Shown here piece after piece: positions 1 through 6,790 of a DNA stretch of 34,110 bases. Made by a program: the position numbers and the translations under genes. Position 1 is the first letter of the stretch; the number at the start of each line of letters is the position of its first letter. The notes under the pieces are model-generated. The model did not search any database. It was not told where the DNA came from and saw only the letters and a program-made list of their open reading frames with translations. Source of the DNA: an uncultured Clostridia bacterium (GTDB lineage Bacteria; Bacillota; Clostridia; Oscillospirales; Oscillospiraceae); assembly GCA_945873295.1 (NCBI GenBank), contig CAMCCS010000008.1, positions 1 through 34,110 on the forward strand. Reading direction: 5' to 3'.

Positions 1-111
1 GTTGGCTGTTTTTTCGCTTACGCTTAAACAATCCATTAATTGTCCAAGGTGTTTCATCTTGCGTTATTCAATTTACAAGGTACAGGCGCTTCCCTCGCGG
101 TCAGCTTGCAT

Positions 112-140
112 ATAATACCACGCCACCTTTTATTTGTCAA
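112..140 (-). promoter_or_regulatory. Strong leftward promoter with rRNA-like leader
   Basis: On the minus strand TTGACA (135-140) is followed after 17 bases by TATTAT (112-117). The transcript would run leftward out of the window through a leader that contains ACCTTGTAAATTGAATAACG and later GGACAATTAATGG. These resemble the conserved leader or antitermination stretch ahead of 16S rRNA in Clostridia. No coding frame starts in bases 1-110. The promoter match is seen directly; the rRNA assignment is inference because the gene itself lies outside. Confidence 0.6.
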
Positions 141-220
141 GCAGGTTTTTTCGTTTTTTTAAAATAATTTTAAAACCGTATGTATTTCTATGTAGATTCC
201 TGCCGGCTTTTGTTTTTTGC

Positions 221-250
221 AAAAATGCCGGAGCCTTACGGCTCCGGCAT
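221..250 (-). terminator. Intrinsic terminator of hpf
   Basis: An 11-bp perfect stem (225-235 with 240-250) closes a 4-base loop. Read leftward it is followed by a run of T from the A tract at 221-225. It lies 19 bases past the hpf stop codon. Confidence 0.9.
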
Positions 251-268
251 AATTAGCAGATATTAAGA

Positions 269-808
269 TTACTCCGAATCATCCAGAAGGCCGTATCCGC
301 CATCGTTGCGGCGATAAACCACAGCGAAGGACCCTTCATTGTCTTCGTCCCGAAAAGCAAAGAAGTTATGGCCTAGCAGATTCATCTGAAGCACAGCTTC
401 TTCACGGGTCATCGGCTTGAACCGAAAACGTTTGGTGCGAATGATTGTCAGATCGTCTTCAGCATCTTCGGGAGCAAAGGACGTTTCCTCCTGCACTGTG
501 CGGGTAAACGCGTCCTGGCGCAGACGGCGGGCAAGACGTGTCTTATTTTTGCGAATCTGTCCTTCAATGGTTCCAACAGCAGCATCAATGGACGCAAACA
601 TATCGGAAGTGCTCTCGCTTGCCCGGAACCAGGTGCCGGCTCCATGAACCGTCAACTCAACGTGATTCCGGTTCTTTTCAACAGAAAAGACAATCAGTGC
701 TTCCGCATCCTCCTCAAAGTAACGGCTCAGCTTCATTACCTTTTTCTCGGCATAAGCATGTACTTTCTCCGGAAGTTTTACTTTCTTTTCACTGTACTGA
801 AATTTCAT
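269..808 (-). CDS. hpf: Ribosome hibernation promoting factor, long form
   Basis: A 179-residue protein with the N-terminal HPF/YfiA ribosome-binding domain (about residues 1-100, starting MKFQYSEKKVKLPEK) and the C-terminal dimerisation domain (about 120-175, with KRFRFKPMTREEAVLQM). The long form found in Firmicutes joins two 70S ribosomes into inactive 100S dimers in slow growth. I chose the ATG at 808 because GGAAAGGAG lies nine bases upstream (818-826). The longer reading frame to 862 would begin upstream of the promoter -10 box (853-858), so it cannot be the true start. It is a single-gene unit with its own promoter and terminator. Confidence 0.95.
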   Translation of the reverse strand: MKFQYSEKKVKLPEKVHAYAEKKVMKLSRYFEEDAEALIVFSVEKNRNHVELTVHGAGTWFRASESTSDMFASIDAAVGTIEGQIRKNKTRLARRLRQDAFTRTVQEETSFAPEDAEDDLTIIRTKRFRFKPMTREEAVLQMNLLGHNFFAFRDEDNEGSFAVVYRRNDGGYGLLDDSE

Positions 809-852
809 ATGCGGCAGCTCCTTTCCTTTCACCGGTTCTCCGGTGTAGATAT

Positions 853-881
853 AGTATACCACATTTTTACAATTCCGGCAA
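853..881 (-). promoter_or_regulatory. Promoter of hpf
   Basis: Minus-strand TTGCCG (876-881), 17-base spacer, TATACT (853-858). The predicted transcript start is about 845, leaving a leader of about 40 bases before the ATG at 808. Confidence 0.7.
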
Positions 882-919
882 GTGTTTTTGGGTATATCGC
901 TGTATTGTTTACAGTTTCG

Positions 920-1462
920 TTACGAGTCTACCTCGTCCTCCCCGTCTAAAAGCTCCGTCATGGTCAGATTGTAAATTGTCTCGGCCTTTGTTTCAAACAG
1001 TTTTCCCAGTCGGATCGCCTGTCTTTGATTCGGTGCCACCAGCTCCAGTGTCATAAGGTTGCCCTGCTCATCATCCAGCGCCATAATTACGGAAAAATCA
1101 CCATTCTCCCGGGGAATGACCTGCGTCTTTACAAAGCTGCTGCGGCGAAGCTGCCTGTTAAACCGGGCAACCGCGTTTTCCGCGCGGCATCGAACGGTAT
1201 ACGCAATCGAGTCTTCCGTTAAAGAGCCATCCGCCTTGCCTTTATCCGTAATTTCATAACAATCATTCTCAAGAGCTTTCAGGTGTCCGGAAGTGACCAT
1301 CTGGGGGATAGCCGTGCATACATCAAAATAGCTCAGGCAGTCATCCTGATAACACAGCTCATAAATCTGCTGCGTATTAACAGGATAGGCAACTCTGGAC
1401 ATGACAAACAGAATCAGGACCTTGACATCCAGCATATCGTGAATAAAGCCTAGTCTTTGCAT
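920..1462 (-). CDS. DUF4364 family protein, probable winged-helix regulator
   Basis: A 180-residue protein that I recognise as the DUF4364 family of Clostridia. The first 80 residues (MQRLGFIHDMLDVKVLILF, then a two-helix segment and KALENDCYEITDKGK) look like a PadR-like winged helix. The C-terminal half is a mixed alpha/beta domain with an acidic tail (LLDGEDEVDS). The family has no established target. The ATG follows AAAGGGGTGACTGAAA, an acceptable ribosome binding site. The stop lies about 40 bases upstream of the hpf promoter, and no clear terminator separates the two, so some read-through into hpf is possible. Family assignment is from memory of its conserved start; function is unknown. 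Confidence 0.85.
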   Translation of the reverse strand: MQRLGFIHDMLDVKVLILFVMSRVAYPVNTQQIYELCYQDDCLSYFDVCTAIPQMVTSGHLKALENDCYEITDKGKADGSLTEDSIAYTVRCRAENAVARFNRQLRRSSFVKTQVIPRENGDFSVIMALDDEQGNLMTLELVAPNQRQAIRLGKLFETKAETIYNLTMTELLDGEDEVDS

Positions 1463-1484
1463 TTTCAGTCACCCCTTTGTTTTT

Positions 1485-1512
1485 ATTATACATTTTCTAT
1501 AGAAAAAATCAA
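1485..1512 (-). promoter_or_regulatory. Promoter of the DUF4364 gene
   Basis: Minus-strand TTGATT (1507-1512), 16-base spacer, TATAAT (1485-1490). It drives the gene starting at 1462. Confidence 0.65.
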
Positions 1513-1549
1513 GGGAAATGGAAAGAAAACCCGAACCGGTTTCCTTTGG

Positions 1550-1578
1550 AACCTTCTTCCATGAGCAGGCATATTATT
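1550..1578 (+). promoter_or_regulatory. Possible sigma-K type promoter of dpaAB
   Basis: AAC (1550-1552) followed 17 bases later by CATATTATT (1570-1578). The sigma-K consensus is roughly (A/C)AC and CATANNNTA, so the -10 differs only at the last base. In Bacillus subtilis the orthologous spoVF operon is transcribed by sigma-K in the mother cell. No good sigma-A promoter is seen here. The assignment is tentative because the consensus is short. Confidence 0.35.
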
Positions 1579-1597
1579 TTGAAAAGGAGGTAATAAA

Positions 1598-2353
1598 ATG
1601 CATACTCCTCTTCTTTACCCCATCGGTACTACGCAAGCATGCCATTTTGCCGCGGGATTCCTCAAGAAAAGGGGAATCCATATAGCAGACCACCCCTCTC
1701 CGGACGTTACTGCCCTACTTTTGGATATACCAAGCTTCTGTCCTGACGGAATGCTTCGCTCCGGGGAGGATATACATTCCTACCTGGAACGTCTTCCTTC
1801 CAAAATACGGATAATCGGAGGAAACTTAAATAAATGGATCCCGGAAAAATATTATAAGACAGATCTTTTACAGGATCCGGAATATCTTGCCCAAAATGCG
1901 TCCATCACCGCTTCCTGCGCACTCATGATTGCCGCCCAGAGACTGCCAATAACCCTGGCTCTCGCTCCTGTTTTGATCATCGGATGGGGACGAATCGGAA
2001 AATGTCTTGCCCATCAGTTGAAAGGAATGGGTGCGGACCCTATTGTAACAGCGCGAAAAGAATCCGACCGTGCTCTACTTCGCATGCTTGGCTATCGGAC
2101 CGCATCGACGGATTCGCTCCGGAAGATAATTCCTTCCGTTCGGCTGATCTTTAACACAGCACCGGAACCCGTTCTCAATGAGGAAGACTTCACAAATGCG
2201 GCGGAATGTCTGAAAATCGATCTTGCATCCAAGCCCGGGATTCTCTGCCGTGACGCGATCCAGGCGAGAGGTTTACCCGGAATCTATGCGCCGGAAAGCT
2301 CCGGCCAGCTGATTGCGAATACGATTTACAGATTACTTATGGAGGAATTGTAA
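1598..2353 (+). CDS. dpaA: Dipicolinate synthase subunit A (SpoVFA-like)
   Basis: A 251-residue protein with a central Rossmann dinucleotide-binding segment (VLIIGWGRIGKCLAHQLKGM, about residues 127-146), then TARKESDR, INTAPEPVLN-like and IDLASKPG segments. The end (GIYAPESSGQLIANTIYRLL) matches SpoVFA closely. With subunit B it makes dipicolinic acid, the calcium chelator of the spore core, from a lysine-pathway intermediate in the mother cell. It is about 45 residues shorter at the N terminus than the B. subtilis protein and diverged there. A strong AAAAGGAGG (1582-1590) precedes the ATG. Its stop overlaps the dpaB start by one base, so the two are translationally coupled. Confidence 0.9.
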   Translation: MHTPLLYPIGTTQACHFAAGFLKKRGIHIADHPSPDVTALLLDIPSFCPDGMLRSGEDIHSYLERLPSKIRIIGGNLNKWIPEKYYKTDLLQDPEYLAQNASITASCALMIAAQRLPITLALAPVLIIGWGRIGKCLAHQLKGMGADPIVTARKESDRALLRMLGYRTASTDSLRKIIPSVRLIFNTAPEPVLNEEDFTNAAECLKIDLASKPGILCRDAIQARGLPGIYAPESSGQLIANTIYRLLMEEL

Positions 2354-2919
2354 TGAATATCGGTTTTTGTATGTGCGGTTCTTTCTGCACCTTCTCCAAG
2401 GTGTTCCCCGTTTTGAAGGAATTGGTAAAGGATAACACGGTATTCCCCATTCTGTCACCAAGCAGCGCCTGTACGGACAGCCGCTTCGGTACAGCAGAAG
2501 AACATCTTCACCGGGTCGAGAAAATCTGCGGCAAACCGGTCTGGTGTGAAATTTCCGAAGTGGAACCCATCGGCCCCCAAAAGCTCCTGGACATATTGAT
2601 TATTGCCCCCTGTACAGGAAACACACTGGCAAAGCTTTCCCACAGCATTGCGGATACAAGTGTTACAATGGCCGCGAAAAGCCATTTACGAAACGCCCGT
2701 CCTGTTCTGATTGCGGTATCTACCAACGATGGGCTTGCCGGTGCGGCAGAAAACATCGGACGCCTTCTTGCAAGAAAAAACTTTTATTTTGTCCCCTTTG
2801 GGCAGGATGATCCGATTAAAAAGCCTGCGTCTCTGGTCGCTGATTTTGCCCGCATTCCGGAGGCAATGGACGCAGCCATACAGGGTATCCAGCTTCAGCC
2901 TCTTTTGCTTCGTAGCTGA
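2353..2919 (+). CDS. dpaB: Dipicolinate synthase subunit B (SpoVFB-like, flavoprotein fold)
   Basis: A 188-residue protein of the flavoprotein (PPC decarboxylase-like) family. It starts with NIGFCMCGSFCTFSKV and carries the family motifs IIAPCTGNTLAKLSHSIADT (about residues 77-96) and NARPVLIAVSTNDGL. It is the usual partner of DpaA. The stop/start junction TAATG at 2351-2355 shows translational coupling. There is no dapA, asd or lysC homologue next to it, unlike B. subtilis, so precursor synthesis must be encoded elsewhere. Strong evidence, with dpaA, that the organism makes endospores. Confidence 0.93.
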   Translation: MNIGFCMCGSFCTFSKVFPVLKELVKDNTVFPILSPSSACTDSRFGTAEEHLHRVEKICGKPVWCEISEVEPIGPQKLLDILIIAPCTGNTLAKLSHSIADTSVTMAAKSHLRNARPVLIAVSTNDGLAGAAENIGRLLARKNFYFVPFGQDDPIKKPASLVADFARIPEAMDAAIQGIQLQPLLLRS

Positions 2920-2942
2920 TACATACGACAATAAAAAGAAGA

Positions 2943-2967
2943 GGGGCATCCCACCGGATGTCCCTTT
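2943..2967. terminator. Bidirectional terminator between dpaB and metK
   Basis: A 9-bp stem with one G-T pair (2943-2951 with 2956-2964) and a 4-base loop. A-rich sequence on the left gives TCTTCTTTTT for leftward metK transcripts; TTTCCTC follows on the right for dpaAB. Confidence 0.8.
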
Positions 2968-2987
2968 CCTCATATAAAAAAATATGT

Positions 2988-4112
2988 TTAATTCAGCTTC
3001 AGATCCGTCTGCTCCCACGGCCGGTCGGCAATGCCAAAATGTCCGTTAAGCGCAGTATCCATATAGATCGGTCTGCGCAGGCCGAGCCGGCGGATAATGC
3101 CGCCCGGTGTCATATCCACACATTTGAGAAGACGGCGCGCCATCTCTTCATCCGTGATCACGCCCGTTCCGAAGCTGTCCACCATCAGGGAAACCGGCTG
3201 CGCTACGCCGATGGCGTAAGCAAGCTGGACCTGGACCTGGGAAGCAAGTCCCGACGCAACAAGGTTTTTCGCCATGTATCTTGCCAGATACGCTCCGCTT
3301 CTGTCCACTTTGGTGGGATCCTTTCCGGAAAACGCTCCGCCGCCATGAGAAAACCAACCGCCGTATGTGTCAACAATGATTTTTCTGCCCGTCAGACCGG
3401 TATCACCGTCCGGCCCTCCCACTACAAATAAACCGGTGGGGTTGACATGCACATGCTTTACCGCATTCAAGGAAAATCCATAGCGCTCCAGAACCGGAGC
3501 GATCACATACGCTCTGATATATTCGCGAAGATCGTCAATTGCAAACTCCCGGCTGTGCATAACGGAAACAACCACCGTGTCGATTCCAAGGACATTTCCC
3601 TGGGAATCGTATTCCACGGTAACCTGGGTTTTGCCATCCGGACGAAGCAGCGGATTGTTCTTGACCTGCTGGGTCAGACGGCTGATGAGAGCACGAGCCA
3701 AAGCAATGGGCAGCGGCATGCATTCTTTCGTTTGGGTACACGCGCCTCCAAACATCATACCCTGGTCCCCGGCCCCACCGATTTCATCACAGGTTCCCAG
3801 GGCAATATCGGGGGACTGTGTGTGGATTCGGCACTGGATCTGAGCGGTATCCGCATCGAATCCCTCACCGGGATGTACATATCCGATGCTGCGGATGACG
3901 CGCCTGGCAACTTCAGGATAATCCACTACAGCTTTCGTTGTGATCTCTCCGCAGATTATGCAGAAGTTCGTTGTGACCATTGTTTCGCATGCCACACGGG
4001 AAGACGGATCCTGACGAAGGCACTCATCCAGGATCGCATCGGAAATGGCATCCGCCACCTTGTCCGGATGACCGGGGGTGACACACTCGGAAGTAAAAAG
4101 TCTGCTGTTCAT
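2988..4112 (-). CDS. metK: S-adenosylmethionine synthetase
   Basis: A 374-residue enzyme that makes S-adenosylmethionine from methionine and ATP. Visible motifs: GHPDK near the N terminus (residues 14-18), GAGDQGMMFG in the middle, and the phosphate-binding GGGAFSGKDPTKVDRS. The usual Tyr after GAGDQG is replaced by Gly, and the protein is slightly short for the family, which is typically 380-400. The ATG at 4112 is preferred: AAAGGAAA lies just upstream, and the longer frame to 4217 would begin inside the riboswitch. Transcription is controlled by a SAM-I riboswitch in the leader, giving direct product feedback. Confidence 0.97.
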   Translation of the reverse strand: MNSRLFTSECVTPGHPDKVADAISDAILDECLRQDPSSRVACETMVTTNFCIICGEITTKAVVDYPEVARRVIRSIGYVHPGEGFDADTAQIQCRIHTQSPDIALGTCDEIGGAGDQGMMFGGACTQTKECMPLPIALARALISRLTQQVKNNPLLRPDGKTQVTVEYDSQGNVLGIDTVVVSVMHSREFAIDDLREYIRAYVIAPVLERYGFSLNAVKHVHVNPTGLFVVGGPDGDTGLTGRKIIVDTYGGWFSHGGGAFSGKDPTKVDRSGAYLARYMAKNLVASGLASQVQVQLAYAIGVAQPVSLMVDSFGTGVITDEEMARRLLKCVDMTPGGIIRRLGLRRPIYMDTALNGHFGIADRPWEQTDLKLN

Positions 4113-4142
4113 TGATTTGATTTCCTTTCTCTTTTTAAGTAA

Positions 4143-4279
4143 AGAAAAACCGCACACCGAAGATCCGATGTGCGTCCAAATCAGATCCTCATCTTTCGTT
4201 GCCGCCGGATTTTGCACCTTGAATAAACAGGTTGCAGGGTTTCATCGGGCCGTTCCCTCCACCACTCTTGATAAGGCTG
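4143..4279 (-). promoter_or_regulatory. SAM-I (S-box) riboswitch with terminator, controlling metK
   Basis: Minus-strand CTTATCAAGAG (4265-4275) is followed by GGTGGAGGGAACGGCCCGAT and GAAACCCTGCAACC, then GGTGCAAAATCC and AGATGAGG. These are the conserved S-box core and closing helix. Downstream a 10-bp hairpin (4151-4174) with a T tract (4141-4150) is the expression-platform terminator, ending 29 bases before the metK start. Binding of S-adenosylmethionine is expected to favour the terminator and switch metK off. Confidence 0.95.
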
Positions 4280-4299
4280 TATGCAGTTTTCACAAACGT

Positions 4300-4327
4300 A
4301 TATTACACTTTTTTTGCTTTTTGTCAA
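4300..4327 (-). promoter_or_regulatory. Promoter of the metK riboswitch transcript
   Basis: Consensus TTGACA (4322-4327), 16-base spacer, TAATAT (4300-4305) on the minus strand. The start is about 4293, just upstream of the riboswitch. Confidence 0.8.
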
Positions 4328-4367
4328 GAGGGATTCCTGCTTTTTTTGATTGTTCACAATTCTTCTA

Positions 4368-4396
4368 TGGACTTTTCACAGATTCGCTGGTAAAAT
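4368..4396 (+). promoter_or_regulatory. Weak candidate promoter of the rhomboid-like gene
   Basis: TGGACT (4368-4373), 17-base spacer, TAAAAT (4391-4396), about 30 bases before the TTG start at 4427. The -35 match is only 4 of 6. Confidence 0.4.
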
Positions 4397-4426
4397 AGCC
4401 GTAGCTTTTATTAGGAGTTGAGCCGT

Positions 4427-5305
4427 TTGAAAAACCTAAGAAGATCCTTCGAGCGATTCTGCTATAAAAACCGTAACAAAGGCATTCCCAATCTGATGCT
4501 CTACATCTGCATTGGTACTGCCATTGTTTATCTCATGAGTATCTTCGCCAATAACTATGTCCTGTATAATCTGCTGTGCTTCAACCGGCAGGCAATTCTT
4601 CACGGTCAGATCTGGCGGCTTTTTACCTACCCTTTGACGCTGCTTCAGGACAACATTCTCTTTCAGCTCATCACCCTGGTTTGTTACTTTTCTTTGGGAC
4701 AAGCTATGGAACGCCTGTGGGGCACGTTTAAATTCAATCTGTTTTATCTCACCGGTGTGGTGCTTATGGATATTTATTCCATGGTTTTTAACTGCACCGC
4801 CAATGTGTACTACCTGAATATGAGCCTGTTTCTCAGCTATGCCACCATGTATCCCCAGGCCAGCTTTCTTTTGTTCTTTATCATCCCTATCAAAGCATGG
4901 GTGTTTGCTCTGATCGATCTTGTCATTGTCTTCACAGGACTGTTCGCAATGCCTTTTACCCCTTACAACTTCTTCCCGGTAATCGCCCTTGCAAACTATT
5001 TCCTGTTCTTTGGCAAAGATGTTCTGAATGTGATCCCGGTGTCCTGGATAGCAAATCTGCGCCGTCTTTTCCGAAAGATAACTCCCGCCAAAAAATCAGG
5101 CCGGCCCAAGGTTATCCCTTTCCCCAGCGCAGGCTCCTATGAGGCAACTACCGCAACGCCTAAGGCCCCCTATACTCACCGCTGCACCATCTGCGGACGA
5201 ACGGATGTAAGCAATCCGGAGCTGGAATTCCGGTATTGCTCCCGGTGCAAGGGTTATTACTGCTACTGTCAGGACCATATTAATAACCATTCACATATTC
5301 AGTGA
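4427..5305 (+). CDS. Rhomboid-like membrane protein with C-terminal zinc-binding domain, probably not a protease
   Basis: A 292-residue protein. The membrane part has the rhomboid pattern: about six hydrophobic segments, WRLFTYPLTLL, and GQAMERLWGTFKFNLFYLTG. At the catalytic Ser position it has NMSLFL (Ser133) instead of GxSG, and where the His of the last helix belongs it has ANYFLFFG (Asn190). A Ser-His dyad is therefore not visible. The C terminus has CTIC (253-256), CSRC (271-274) and a Cys/His-rich end (YCYCQDHINNHSH), which looks like a treble-clef or B-box-like zinc site facing the cytoplasm. I chose the TTG at 4427 because TAGGAG (4412-4417) is nine bases away; the upstream in-frame TTG at 4418 touches it. 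Family is fairly sure; role is unknown. Confidence 0.75.
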   Translation: MKNLRRSFERFCYKNRNKGIPNLMLYICIGTAIVYLMSIFANNYVLYNLLCFNRQAILHGQIWRLFTYPLTLLQDNILFQLITLVCYFSLGQAMERLWGTFKFNLFYLTGVVLMDIYSMVFNCTANVYYLNMSLFLSYATMYPQASFLLFFIIPIKAWVFALIDLVIVFTGLFAMPFTPYNFFPVIALANYFLFFGKDVLNVIPVSWIANLRRLFRKITPAKKSGRPKVIPFPSAGSYEATTATPKAPYTHRCTICGRTDVSNPELEFRYCSRCKGYYCYCQDHINNHSHIQ

Positions 5306-5317
5306 ATACCTTTCTCT

Positions 5318-5350
5318 GCCCTCCGGAGTCTCCCGGAGGGCAGTTCTTTT
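5318..5350 (+). terminator. Intrinsic terminator after the rhomboid-like gene
   Basis: A perfect 9-bp GC-rich stem (5318-5326 with 5333-5341), 6-base loop, then AGTTCTTTTT. Confidence 0.9.
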
Positions 5351-5404
5351 TGTCCGCCCCGCGCATAGAATGTCCCATACATCTGAACAGACGGGGTGGT
5401 ACTT

Positions 5405-6016
5405 ATGGAATCAATCGCAAATCAGGTCACACTGCGGGGCAGCCTTACAGCGCTCCCCGAATTTTCCCACGAAAATCACGGCAAACGGTTCTTTCGCTTT
5501 TATTTGGAGGTTCAACGTCTTTCCGGCGCATTGGACACGCTGCCGGTCATTGCGGAAGAATCCATTCTTGGAGGAATCGACCCATTCGGCGGCGAAATGC
5601 TCCGGGTAACCGGTCAGATCCGGTCCCATAATCTGCGGGAGGATGGAACACGGCATCTGCTCATCTTTGTCTTTGCCTCATCCATTGCGGCAGAAGACGG
5701 GGATTGGCTGAATGATGTCATGATTGACGGAACCTTGTGCCGGGAACCAACGTTTCGCCGGACACCTCTGGGCAGAGAAATCTGCGATATCATGCTTGCG
5801 GTTCCCAGAGCATTTCACAGAGCGGACTATCTGCCCTGTATCCTGTGGGGCAGGACCGCCCAGGAGGCGGCCCGGTGCCATACAAAAGACAAAATCCGAA
5901 TCTACGGAAGACTGCAAAGCCGCGGCTACACCAAACTGACCGAGACAGGCGCGCAGGAGCGGACCGCTTATGAAGTTTCTGCTCTCACCGCAGATATTCC
6001 GGAGGATCTTTATTGA
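5405..6016 (+). CDS. SSB-like single-stranded DNA-binding protein with two OB folds
   Basis: A 203-residue protein. The C-terminal half (about residues 100-200) is a clear SSB-type OB fold: IDGTLCREPTFRRTPLG, IMLAVPRAF, CILWGRTAQEAA and IRIYGRLQSRGYTK. The N-terminal half (about 5-95) looks like a second, diverged OB fold (QVTLRGSLTALPEF, MLRVTGQIRSHN). There is no acidic SSB tail; it ends in DIPEDLY. It is therefore probably an accessory SSB rather than the main replicative one. The ATG at 5405 is preferred over the in-frame GTG at 5396 because GGGGTGG lies at 5393-5399. It sits alone between a terminator and nth. Confidence 0.8.
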   Translation: MESIANQVTLRGSLTALPEFSHENHGKRFFRFYLEVQRLSGALDTLPVIAEESILGGIDPFGGEMLRVTGQIRSHNLREDGTRHLLIFVFASSIAAEDGDWLNDVMIDGTLCREPTFRRTPLGREICDIMLAVPRAFHRADYLPCILWGRTAQEAARCHTKDKIRIYGRLQSRGYTKLTETGAQERTAYEVSALTADIPEDLY

Positions 6017-6093
6017 TTTTTCTTCCCTTTTTTCATAAAACGTGATATAGTAAGGAAAAACCTCATTTTCACATAAAGAAGGAAAGAAAAGCC

Positions 6094-6729
6094 ATGGAAG
6101 AAAAAGTAAGCGCTATTATTTCCATTTTGAAAGATCGGTACGGTGATGCTCCCTGCGCGCTCCACTATCAAAAAGATTATGAACTCATGATCGCCGTGCG
6201 CCTTTCCGCCCAATGTACGGACGCCCGGGTTAACCTTGTAACACCGGCACTCTTTGCGGCTTACCCTACACTGGAAGACATGGCTGCGGCGGATATCGGC
6301 CAGGTAGAAAAGCTGGTTCATTCCTGCGGATTCTACAAACATAAAGCAAGAGACATTGTTCTTGCCTGCCAGATGCTGCTTTCTGACTACGGCGGAAAGG
6401 TCCCCGGCACGATGGAGGAACTGCTGAAGCTTCCCGGTGTGGGACGAAAAACCGCCAACCTTCTGCTTGGCGATATTTACCATGTTCCCGGGAGTGTAGT
6501 GTGCGACACCCACTGCATCCGGATCTGTGGGCGCTTGGGTCTCAGCCAAGGAAAGGAACCCGAGAAAGTGGAACGGCAGCTTCGGGCGATCCTTCCACCG
6601 GAGGAAAGCTCTGATTTCTGCCATCGGATCGTTTTGTACGGGCGGGAAATCTGTACCGCTCAGCGTCCGAAATGCGGTGAATGTCCCCTGCGGCCCTACT
6701 GTACCTATTTTGGTGGAGATACCAATTAA
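6094..6729 (+). CDS. nth: Endonuclease III (base excision repair DNA glycosylase/AP lyase)
   Basis: A 211-residue protein, the same length as the E. coli enzyme. It removes oxidised pyrimidines and cuts the abasic site. The helix-hairpin-helix LPGVGRKTAN carries the catalytic Lys119; Asp138 is in VCDTHCIR. The [4Fe-4S] ligands are C187, C194, C197 and C203 (C-x6-C-x2-C-x5-C). GAAGGAAAG precedes the ATG. The only neighbour in the same direction is the spoVB-like gene 59 bases downstream, separated by a hairpin that could end nth transcripts. Confidence 0.97.
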   Translation: MEEKVSAIISILKDRYGDAPCALHYQKDYELMIAVRLSAQCTDARVNLVTPALFAAYPTLEDMAAADIGQVEKLVHSCGFYKHKARDIVLACQMLLSDYGGKVPGTMEELLKLPGVGRKTANLLLGDIYHVPGSVVCDTHCIRICGRLGLSQGKEPEKVERQLRAILPPEESSDFCHRIVLYGREICTAQRPKCGECPLRPYCTYFGGDTN

Positions 6730-6749
6730 GTTTCCTACGGCATACTCCC

Positions 6750-6790
6750 TCCCCCCTTGCCATAGAATGTGGACAAGGGGGGATTCTTTT
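6750..6790 (+). terminator. Hairpin after nth that also covers the ribosome binding site of the next gene
   Basis: A perfect 10-bp stem (6750-6759 with 6774-6783) and a 14-base loop, followed by TTCTTTT. It has the form of an intrinsic terminator for nth. Its right arm is the Shine-Dalgarno sequence (AAGGGGGGA) of the TTG-started gene at 6789, so it may also block translation of that gene. Whether termination, translational control or both occur cannot be told from sequence. Confidence 0.6.
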
